From contig JBIOYQ010000219.1 in assembly GCA_044870295.1 (NCBI GenBank), forward strand, positions 1 to 6,101: 6,101 nucleotides of DNA. Reading direction: 5' to 3'. The translations under genes were made by a program, and so were the position numbers. The notes beneath the pieces were generated by a model. That model had not been told where the DNA came from, ran no database searches, and saw nothing but the letters and a program-made list of their open reading frames with translations. Source of the stretch: AC-52 sp044870295. GTDB taxonomy: Bacteria; Actinomycetota; UBA4738. This document shows, piece after piece, positions 1-4,492 of the stretch; within the stretch, counting starts at the first letter, position 1; each line of letters starts with the position of its first letter.

Positions 1-691
1 GCTCCTCCGACGTCTCCGAAGGCGTCGTGGTCCCGACGACCCGGCCACGGTGCAGGACGGTGATCCGGTCGGCGATGGCGAGGACCTCCTTCAGCTTGTG
101 GGTGATGAAGATGATCGACTTCCCCGAGGCCGTCAGGGAACGCATCACCGCGAACAGCTCCTCGGTCTCCTGCGGCGTCAGGACAGCGGTGGGCTCGTCC
201 AGGATGAGAACCTCCGCCTCCCGGTAGAGGGCCTTGACGATCTCCACCCGTTGCTGGACACCGACCGGCAGCTCCTCGGCGAGTGCGTCGGGTGGAATGT
301 CCAGACCGTACCGTGACGCGATCTCCTCGACCCGGCGCCGGGCGGCCGCCCGGTCCAGCAACCCCGCCCTGCGGGTGGATTCCACGCCCAGCATCAGGTT
401 CTCCGTCACGGTGAAGACGGGGATCAGCATGAAGTGCTGGTGGACCATCCCGAGGCCCGCCTCGATGGCATCGCCCGGGTTGTCGAAGTGGACCGGCCGT
501 CCGTCGATGCGGATCTCGCCCTCATCTGCCCGGTACAGGCCGTAGAGGATGTTCATCAAGGTGGTCTTGCCGGCTCCGTTCTCCCCGAGCAACGCGTGGA
601 TCTCGCCGTCCCGGACGTCGAGGTCGACGTGATCGTTGGCGACCGTTCCCCCCGGGAAGCGCTTGGTGACGCCGACCAGCTCGAGCCGCAT
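1..691 (-). CDS. Nucleoside (BMP-type) ABC importer, ATP-binding protein, 3' end cut by window edge
   Basis: Energises import of the substrate delivered by the BMP lipoprotein encoded just upstream; acts on the cytoplasmic face of the membrane with permeases not seen here. The 230 visible residues form a complete first nucleotide-binding domain: Walker A GENGAGKT (36-43), Q-loop in VHQHFML (Q85), a degenerate signature LPVGVQQRVE (141-150) in place of LSGGQ, Walker B LILDEP (162-167), D-loop-region TAVLTPQE and H-loop ITH (H198). VHQHFML, LPVGVQQ and DEPTAVLTPQE are typical of the NupO/YufO-like nucleoside branch of the RbsA-type double-ATPase family, so a second ATPase domain (full size about 500 aa) should follow beyond position 1. 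The ATG at 691 is chosen because GAGGTG lies 8 nt upstream and the protein starts with the usual LEL.GVTKRFPG beta strand. It is probably cotranscribed with the lipoprotein gene, 82 bp apart with a stem-loop between. Family certain; substrate inferred from the neighbours. Confidence 0.95.
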   Translation of the reverse strand, partial: MRLELVGVTKRFPGGTVANDHVDLDVRDGEIHALLGENGAGKTTLMNILYGLYRADEGEIRIDGRPVHFDNPGDAIEAGLGMVHQHFMLIPVFTVTENLMLGVESTRRAGLLDRAAARRRVEEIASRYGLDIPPDALAEELPVGVQQRVEIVKALYREAEVLILDEPTAVLTPQETEELFAVMRSLTASGKSIIFITHKLKEVLAIADRITVLHRGRVVGTTTPSETSEE

Positions 692-718
692 GCCGAGCCC
701 ACCTCACCCCTTGCACGA

Positions 719-753
719 GACGGAGGGGGCGCCGATCCGCCGCCCCCTCCGTC
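719..753 (-). terminator. Intercistronic stem-loop between lipoprotein gene and ATPase gene
   Basis: A perfect 13-bp GC-rich inverted repeat: arms 719-731 and 741-753, loop of 9 nt (732-740). It starts 20 nt after the lipoprotein stop codon and ends just before the ATPase ribosome-binding site. On the transcribed strand it is not followed by a U-run, so it is not a classical full intrinsic terminator. Hairpins at this place in ABC-importer operons commonly protect the upstream message or let only part of transcription through, giving more binding protein than ATPase. The repeat is seen directly; that role is inferred. Confidence 0.55.
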
Positions 754-773
754 GTCGCTCTGCCGAATCCGCT

Positions 774-1865
774 CTAACCCTGGTAGTCCTTGGGGTCGAC
801 GGAGATACTGCCGTCGACGATCCCCGCCTTCAGCTCGTCGAGCTTGCTCTTGAGGTCCGCCGGAACCTGGCTGTCGAACTCGTGGAACGGAGCGAGCCCC
901 ACGCCGTTGTTCTCCAGCGTGCCGGAGTAGTTGCTGCCGCCCTGGAACGTCCCCTCGATGACGGCCTTGACGGCGTCGTGCACGGCGACGTCGATGTGCT
1001 TCTCGATCGTGGTCAGGAACAAGCTGCAGAACTCGGCGGCGCTCACGCAGCCGTCGACGTCGACCCAGATCATCGAAGCGTTGCCGGCATCCTGCACCGC
1101 GGCCGCGGCGCCCAGGCCGACCGGCCCGGCCACCGGGAGGATGATGTCCGCCCCCTCCGAGAGGAGGTCCTCCGCCACGCGCTTTCCGTTGTCCTTGTTG
1201 GTGAAGTCGCCGGTGAACGTCCCGTCCTGCTTCACCGGGTCCCACCCCAGGAGCTGGACGCTCGTGCCGTTGTCCTGGTTGTACTTGAGGATCCCCGCGG
1301 CCAGACCGTTCATGAAGATCGTGACCGTGGGGATGTTGATCCCGCCGAACGTGCCGATCTTCCCGCTCTGGCTCATCCCGGCGGCCAGATACCCGGCCAG
1401 GAAGGCCGCCTGGTCCGTCTGGAAGGTGAGGCCCTGGATGTTGGGGACCGGTGGGTCGTAGGCGAAGTCCACGATGGCGAAGTTCCTGTCGGGGTTGGCC
1501 GTCGCCGCGGCCTGCGTCGCGTCGCCGAGCAGGAACCCAACCGTCACGACCAAGTCGGCGTTCTGCTGGAGGCAGGCTTGGATGTTCGGCGTGTAGTCAG
1601 AGTCGGCGTTCGACTCGAGGAACTTCGCCGTGACACCCAGGTCCGCCTGGGCTTCCTCGACGCCCTTGTGCGCGGTCTGGTTGAAGCTCTTGTCGTCGAA
1701 CCCGCCCGAGTCGGACACCTCACAGACCGTCTTCCCGGCACCCGGGAGCGACGTCGGTGACGTGCCACCGGTGGTTCCTCCGGTCGACGGGTTGTTGCTG
1801 CCGCACGCGGCCAAGACGACGATCAGGACCGAGAGCAGCGCGAGTATTCGCCACGTTCTCCTCAT
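774..1865 (-). CDS. BMP family ABC transporter substrate-binding lipoprotein (probable nucleoside receptor)
   Basis: Membrane-anchored receptor that binds a nucleoside outside the cell and hands it to the ABC importer. The 363-aa product starts MRRTW with a short basic n-region and hydrophobic stretch, then lipobox LAAC with the lipid-modified cysteine at 21, then a Gly/Ser/Thr/Pro-rich linker to about residue 45. The BMP (PnrA/Med-like) domain follows: VSDSGGFDDKSFNQ (50-63), the hallmark ligand-pocket segment; VTVGFLLGDA (107-116); GKIGTFGGINIPTV (168-181); and IWVDVDG (266-272). Length fits the family. Four mature-domain cysteines (48, 98, 273, 280) could form disulfides. The ATG at 1865 is fixed by the lipobox distance and by AGGAGG 4 nt upstream (1870-1875). 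First gene of an operon with the ATPase downstream, divergent from upp. The family is clear; the nucleoside ligand follows from family knowledge and the upp neighbour. Purine versus pyrimidine preference cannot be told. Confidence 0.96.
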   Translation of the reverse strand: MRRTWRILALLSVLIVVLAACGSNNPSTGGTTGGTSPTSLPGAGKTVCEVSDSGGFDDKSFNQTAHKGVEEAQADLGVTAKFLESNADSDYTPNIQACLQQNADLVVTVGFLLGDATQAAATANPDRNFAIVDFAYDPPVPNIQGLTFQTDQAAFLAGYLAAGMSQSGKIGTFGGINIPTVTIFMNGLAAGILKYNQDNGTSVQLLGWDPVKQDGTFTGDFTNKDNGKRVAEDLLSEGADIILPVAGPVGLGAAAAVQDAGNASMIWVDVDGCVSAAEFCSLFLTTIEKHIDVAVHDAVKAVIEGTFQGGSNYSGTLENNGVGLAPFHEFDSQVPADLKSKLDELKAGIVDGSISVDPKDYQG

Positions 1866-1886
1866 TGCCCCTCCTCGAGCCAACCT

Positions 1887-1897
1887 CCGATGATCGG
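1887..1897. promoter_or_regulatory. Candidate operator palindrome upstream of the lipoprotein gene
   Basis: CCGAT-G-ATCGG is a perfect 11-bp palindrome with a one-base centre. It lies 21 bp before the lipoprotein start codon and downstream of the likely minus-strand promoter, where a repressor could block transcription or translation. A single short palindrome can occur by chance in high-GC DNA, and no second copy is seen in the spacer. Confidence 0.3.
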
Positions 1898-1933
1898 TGA
1901 GACCGCGACCGTTTGGCGGCCCCTCCCCGGCGG

Positions 1934-1967
1934 ATCGTACTCTCGTTGATGGACCCCACATGGTCAA
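1934..1967 (-). promoter_or_regulatory. Possible promoter of the lipoprotein-ATPase operon
   Basis: On the minus strand a TACGAT hexamer (1934-1939) fits the actinobacterial TANNNT -10 pattern and would give a leader of about 60 nt. A good -35-like TTGACC lies at 1962-1967, but the gap to TACGAT is 22 nt, longer than normal. With a 17-nt gap the -10 would instead be the poorer GAGAGT. The exact element is uncertain, but some promoter must lie in this spacer because the upstream neighbour is divergent. Confidence 0.35.
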
Positions 1968-1976
1968 GCGGCCAGC

Positions 1977-1982
1977 TACCAT
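1977..1982 (+). promoter_or_regulatory. -10 element of upp, suggesting a leaderless mRNA
   Basis: TACCAT matches TANNNT and lies 9 nt before the upp ATG, so transcription would start at or within a couple of bases of the start codon. No Shine-Dalgarno sequence is visible before the ATG and no convincing -35 lies at the proper distance. This arrangement is common in Actinobacteria for leaderless genes. Confidence 0.45.
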
Positions 1983-1991
1983 ACGGCCCGC

Positions 1992-2657
1992 ATGCCCCTG
2001 ACCGTGGTGGATCATCCCCTGGCCCAGCACCTGCTGGCCCGGCTCCGCGACGTGGAGACCCCGCCACCGGTCTTCCGCACGCTGGCGAAGCGACTCACCG
2101 TGCTGATCGTCCTGGAGGCCGTGCGGGGCTTGCCGACCGTCGAGGTCGACGTGCAGACACCGCTCGAGGTGACGACGGGCCGGCTGATCTACCCGGACCT
2201 GGTGGCGGTCCCCATCCTCCGGGCCGGCCTGGGCATGCTCGAGGCCGTCACCGAGCTGTTCCCCGAGGTCTCCGTGGGCTACGTCGGCCTGGAGCGCGAC
2301 GACGCCACCCTGCTGCCGACGTCCTATTACGAGAAGCTGCCGCCCGTGAAAGACCGGCACGTCCTGCTGCTCGACCCCATGCTGGCCACCGGAGGGTCGG
2401 CCGCGGGAGCGTCGGCCAGGATCAGGGAGCGGGGCCCGGCCGAGATCAGGTTCGCGTGCGTCGTGGCCGCTCCACAGGGCGTGGAGAAGATGGAGCGTGA
2501 GCATCCGGACGTTCCGGTGTTCGCCGCGGCCCTGGACCGCGACCTCAACGAGAAGGGCTACATCCTTCCCGGGTTGGGCGACTTCGGCGACCGGCTGTTC
2601 GGGACCGGCCCGGACTCGGGCCTGCCACGTGGCATGAGGACCGGGAAGGGAAGCTAG
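1992..2657 (+). CDS. upp: Uracil phosphoribosyltransferase
   Basis: Pyrimidine salvage enzyme: uracil + PRPP gives UMP + diphosphate, in the cytoplasm. The 221-aa protein covers the whole family. It has VVDHPLAQHLLARLRD at 5-20 (typical N-terminus), VPILRAGLGM (73-82), the PRPP-binding loop DPMLATGGS (128-136), VAAPQGV (158-164) and the uracil-binding C-terminal segment YILPGLGDFGDRLFGT (190-205). About 16 residues follow that motif, slightly longer than the roughly 208-aa E. coli enzyme and probably a disordered tail. The ATG at 1992 is chosen because the family N-terminus begins there; no ribosome-binding site is seen. It is divergent from the nucleoside-importer operon, which fits import and salvage of the same class of compounds. 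Its TAG stop touches the stop codon of the convergent 71-aa gene with no base between. Confidence 0.97.
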   Translation: MPLTVVDHPLAQHLLARLRDVETPPPVFRTLAKRLTVLIVLEAVRGLPTVEVDVQTPLEVTTGRLIYPDLVAVPILRAGLGMLEAVTELFPEVSVGYVGLERDDATLLPTSYYEKLPPVKDRHVLLLDPMLATGGSAAGASARIRERGPAEIRFACVVAAPQGVEKMEREHPDVPVFAAALDRDLNEKGYILPGLGDFGDRLFGTGPDSGLPRGMRTGKGS

Positions 2658-2662
2658 CTAGC
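2653..2662. repeat. 10-bp palindrome holding two facing stop codons
   Basis: GCTAGCTAGC is a perfect palindrome. The upp TAG is 2655-2657 and the minus-strand TAG of the 71-aa gene is 2658-2660, so the two convergent genes abut exactly. There is no room for a separate terminator; transcripts must end within the opposite gene. Confidence 0.7.
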
Positions 2663-2873
2663 CCTCGTCTTCCGCGGACAACGTGTCCAGGTCGGCCAGC
2701 CGCTGCTCCGCTTGCGTCACCAGACCGTCGTTGCCGATGGCTGCGGCCTCGTCCCTGGCCCGCTCCAGCAGCCGGCGAGCCTGCCCGATCCTGGCCTCCG
2801 CCTTGTCCGGGGTGGCGTACTTCACGGCCTCGTCGGCCCGAACGATCAGCTCGAAGATCTCCTTGGGTTCCAC
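2658..2873 (-). CDS. Small helical protein of unknown function (71 aa)
   Basis: I do not recognise the family. The protein begins (V/M)EPKEIFELIVRADEAVKYA and continues as strongly charged amphipathic helix with regularly spaced alanine and leucine (KAEARIGQARRLLERARDEA, then QAEQRLADLDTL), ending in an acidic tail. The pattern resembles one to one-and-a-half TPR-like or coiled helical hairpins. No signal peptide, membrane segment or cysteine. Start is GTG at 2873, preceded by a weak GGTGA about 5 nt upstream. It lies 27 bp behind the SCP2 gene on the same strand, so it is probably the last gene of that operon and may be translated from the same message. It could be a small partner or scaffold, but nothing in the sequence shows that. 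Confidence 0.7.
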   Translation of the reverse strand: MEPKEIFELIVRADEAVKYATPDKAEARIGQARRLLERARDEAAAIGNDGLVTQAEQRLADLDTLSAEDEG

Positions 2874-2900
2874 GCGATCACCGGTCGATCCGCCGTGCAG

Positions 2901-3287
2901 TCAGTAGTCGACGTCCAGATCCTTCAGCGCGGCGGGCATCTGTCCCAGAGGACCCTGCAGCTGCATCAGCTTCATGAGGTCGCCGGACACCCGGAGCTTG
3001 CCGCTCATGTACGCGGCCGTCCCGGACAGCTCGTTCCTGGCCAGCGCCACCGCGGTGTCGTAGTCCTGCGTGATGGTGGCGTCCACGGGGTCCGGCGAAT
3101 CGCCCGGCCCCAGCGTGGCCTGCCCGCCATCGAGCTTGAACCAGTACCGCTGCTCTCCCTCGGGCATCGTGACCACCTGTTGGATCTTCGCGCTCTGCGA
3201 TCCCGCGGCGCTCTTGAACATCTCGTTGGTGTTCAAGGCGTCTTGGACCAGCTTCATCCATTCCTCGGACAGGAACTTCACACCCAC
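2901..3287 (-). CDS. SCP2 sterol-binding-domain protein (lipid carrier-like)
   Basis: A 128-aa, single-domain protein of the SCP2 superfamily, small cytoplasmic proteins with a hydrophobic tunnel that bind lipids or acyl chains. Visible hallmarks: N-terminal FLSEEWMKLVQDALN helix; the strand RYWFKLDGGQATLGPGD (47-63); DATITQDYDTAVALARNELSG, the family's beta-strand-plus-helix motif; then a GKLRVSGDLMKLMQLQG segment (95-111), very typical of the C-terminal half. No signal peptide, and it is not fused to a dehydrogenase or thiolase as in eukaryotic MFE2/SCPx. The GTG start at 3287 is fixed by a strong AGGAGG 5 nt upstream (3293-3298). It is followed after 27 bp by the 71-aa gene and preceded, 84 bp away, by the histidine phosphatase. 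The natural ligand cannot be told; bacterial stand-alone SCP2 proteins are mostly uncharacterised. Confidence 0.9.
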   Translation of the reverse strand: MGVKFLSEEWMKLVQDALNTNEMFKSAAGSQSAKIQQVVTMPEGEQRYWFKLDGGQATLGPGDSPDPVDATITQDYDTAVALARNELSGTAAYMSGKLRVSGDLMKLMQLQGPLGQMPAALKDLDVDY

Positions 3288-3347
3288 GGCATCCTCCTCG
3301 TGTTCGTCGTCCGGGCTCCTCGCAGGGGTGAGGCCGGACGTCGCCGA

Positions 3348-3353
3348 AGTATA
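3348..3353 (-). promoter_or_regulatory. Candidate -10 box of the SCP2 gene
   Basis: On the minus strand TATACT is close to the consensus TATAAT and lies 60 bp before the GTG start, within the 84-bp gap behind the phosphatase gene. No clear -35 is found 16 to 18 nt upstream. It suggests that SCP2 and the 71-aa gene can be transcribed independently of the genes upstream. Confidence 0.4.
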
Positions 3354-3383
3354 CCGACCGTTGGATCGGGCTCAGCCGGTCGG
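3354..3383 (-). other. 7-bp inverted repeat across the phosphatase stop codon
   Basis: CCGACCG (3354-3360) and CGGTCGG (3377-3383) are perfect inverted copies with a 16-nt loop containing the phosphatase TGA. On the transcribed strand TATACTTC follows, too poor in U for a convincing terminator. It might lower read-through into the SCP2 gene, but it overlaps the region in front of the TATACT box and could be chance. Confidence 0.2.
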
Positions 3384-4037
3384 CTCGGCGCCCGACGGGG
3401 GGACGAACAGGGCCGGCTCCGTGAGGTGTCGGACGTCGTTGATGAACCGGATCTCGGGGCGGCCGTCTTCGAGTCGAACGGTGTTGATGGACGCGTGGTC
3501 CGGCAGGAAGAACATATCTTGAGCGAGCCCCAGAACGTGGCCCAAGTAGGCGTTGATCACGCCTCCGTGCGTGACCACCAGGACGACGCCATCCTCGGTC
3601 GGCGCGAGCAGGCCCTCCAGGCTTCGGAGGACTCGGGTCCTCAGCTGCCGGCCCGATTCGCCACCCGGCGCCATGCTGAACATCGCCTCCTGTTCGCGGA
3701 ACCTCCGGGCCAGCTCCTCGTCGCCGGACACGATCTCCTCGAAGCTCATCCCCTCCCACTCGCCCACGAATACCTCACCGAGGTCCTCGACCGTCGTGGC
3801 CGGCGTCCCGGTCGCGTCGAGGAACGGTTGGACGGTCTCCTGGCACCGCCGAAAGGGCGAGACGAAGATCGCGTCGGGCGGTCGCATCATGCTCAAGCGC
3901 GCGCCGAGCGTGGCCGCCTGCTCACGGCCGTGTTCGTCGAGACCCGGGTTCCATTGTCGACCGCGGGCCGTCGTCAGGAAATCCCTCGACGAGTAGTCGG
4001 GCTTCGCATGTCGGATCAGGAGGAGCGAGAGCGTCAT
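3372..4037 (-). CDS. Histidine phosphatase family protein (phosphoglycerate-mutase-like fold)
   Basis: A 221-aa member of the RHG/histidine phosphatase superfamily, cytoplasmic, which removes phosphate through a phosphohistidine intermediate. Active-site parts are all present: LLLIRHAKPD with nucleophile H10 and R9 (the motif reads RHA, not the common RHG); SPFRRCQET (60-68) supplying the second arginine; the GEWEG acid (92-96); and VVTHGGVI with H157. The substrate cannot be told: the family includes phosphoglycerate mutases, cobalamin-pathway (CobC), sugar-phosphate, lipid-phosphate and protein phosphatases. An isolated copy without biosynthetic neighbours cannot be assigned. ATG at 4037 puts the catalytic RH 8 residues in, as is normal. 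No clear ribosome-binding site precedes it; the gene starts 16 bp behind the HicB-like/HTH gene and is probably translated from the same message. Confidence 0.92.
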   Translation of the reverse strand: MTLSLLLIRHAKPDYSSRDFLTTARGRQWNPGLDEHGREQAATLGARLSMMRPPDAIFVSPFRRCQETVQPFLDATGTPATTVEDLGEVFVGEWEGMSFEEIVSGDEELARRFREQEAMFSMAPGGESGRQLRTRVLRSLEGLLAPTEDGVVLVVTHGGVINAYLGHVLGLAQDMFFLPDHASINTVRLEDGRPEIRFINDVRHLTEPALFVPPSGAEPTG

Positions 4038-4053
4038 GTCGGGACGGCGGGGG

Positions 4054-4464
4054 TCACGCCCGCGCCGCCCGGCGGGCTCTCCACTCCCTGGCGAACCGCT
4101 CGATGTCGTCGCGCAGCCATACCCGCCCCGAGGCCAGCGCCTGCACCGGCTCGGGGAAGCTCCCGCGATCGACGTAGGTGATGATCCGCCGCTTGTCCCA
4201 TCCCATGATGAGGGCCGCCTCCGCCACGCCGGCCAGCTCGGGAAGCAGTTCGATGGTGAGCGACTCGGTGGGGATCCCGGTGCGGCGCAGCTCTCGGCGG
4301 AGAGCCGCCAGACACCGTCCGCTGGTCGATCCGGTCGCCTGGACCGGAGGGTTCGTGTGGGCCTCGGCCGTCCACCGGCCAGGCTCGATCTGGCGCAGCT
4401 GCGCCCGTACCTCCACTCCGGCATCGTACCGGCGGACCTCGTATTTCCCCTTGAACTCGAACAT
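4054..4464 (-). CDS. HicB-like/HTH DNA-binding protein (orphan antitoxin-like regulator)
   Basis: A 136-aa protein with two apparent parts. Residues about 6-62 (KYEVRRYDAGVEVRAQLRQI, then GRWTAEAHTNPP and TGSTSGRCLAALRREL) resemble the HicB-type partial-RNaseH fold: beta strands, then a G.T...... AL..L helix. Residues about 76-128 carry a helix-turn-helix like AlpA/excisionase or MerR proteins: ELAGVAEAALIMGWDKRRIITY, then the wing-like SFPEPVQALASGRVWLRDDIERFAREW, in which FP.P...L..GR.W...DIE.F..EW is the recognised pattern. A DNA-binding role is therefore likely. No HicA toxin gene (a small dsRBD-type reading frame) is adjacent, so this is not an ordinary hicAB pair. The ATG at 4464 has no ribosome-binding site and may be leaderless. 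Downstream neighbour: phosphatase, 16 bp. Divergent neighbour: radical SAM gene, 28 bp between start codons. The HTH is fairly sure; the HicB resemblance is by eye. Confidence 0.8.
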   Translation of the reverse strand: MFEFKGKYEVRRYDAGVEVRAQLRQIEPGRWTAEAHTNPPVQATGSTSGRCLAALRRELRRTGIPTESLTIELLPELAGVAEAALIMGWDKRRIITYVDRGSFPEPVQALASGRVWLRDDIERFAREWRARRAARA

Positions 4465-4480
4465 ACGTTCGGAGTAGAAT
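4451..4480 (+). promoter_or_regulatory. Promoter of the radical SAM gene
   Basis: TTGAAC (4451-4456) and TAGAAT (4475-4480) are separated by 18 nt, a good housekeeping-sigma match. The -10 ends 12 nt before the ATG at 4493, so the leader would be only about five bases or absent, and no ribosome-binding site is visible. The -35 lies inside the first codons of the divergent HicB-like/HTH gene. Confidence 0.6.
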
Positions 4481-4492
4481 CACACCCTTGTC

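Noticed and set aside
36..700. Degenerate ABC signature (LPVGVQ instead of LSGGQ) as a sign of an inactive ATPase
   Set aside because: This form is normal for the first domain of nucleoside-type double ATPases; all other catalytic motifs are intact.
636..1760. Long open frame on the plus strand across the lipoprotein gene
   Set aside because: It lies antisense to a clear BMP lipoprotein; its translation is rich in R, V, L, D and H with no domain. It is an artefact of high-GC codon bias.
1866..2504. Upstream extension of the lipoprotein frame through the spacer and across upp
   Set aside because: The lipobox sits at the right distance only from the ATG at 1865, which has a strong AGGAGG; the extension is antisense to upp.
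2623..2634. 12-bp palindrome TGCCACGTGGCA with a CACGTG core
   Set aside because: It is inside the upp tail coding region, far from any promoter; probably chance, though it lies near the convergent junction.
4008..4037. RHA instead of RHG as a damaged phosphatase motif
   Set aside because: The catalytic Arg and His are present and RHA occurs in active members of the superfamily; the second Arg, acid and second His are all there.
2712..4181. Long plus-strand frame (489 codons) opposite the SCP2, phosphatase and HTH genes
   Set aside because: It covers three recognisable minus-strand genes and the gaps between them; the product shows no family motif. Shadow frame.
4054..4464. Toxin-antitoxin (hicAB) locus
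   Set aside because: Only a HicB-like half is seen; neither flank has a small HicA-type frame. The downstream gene is a complete histidine phosphatase.
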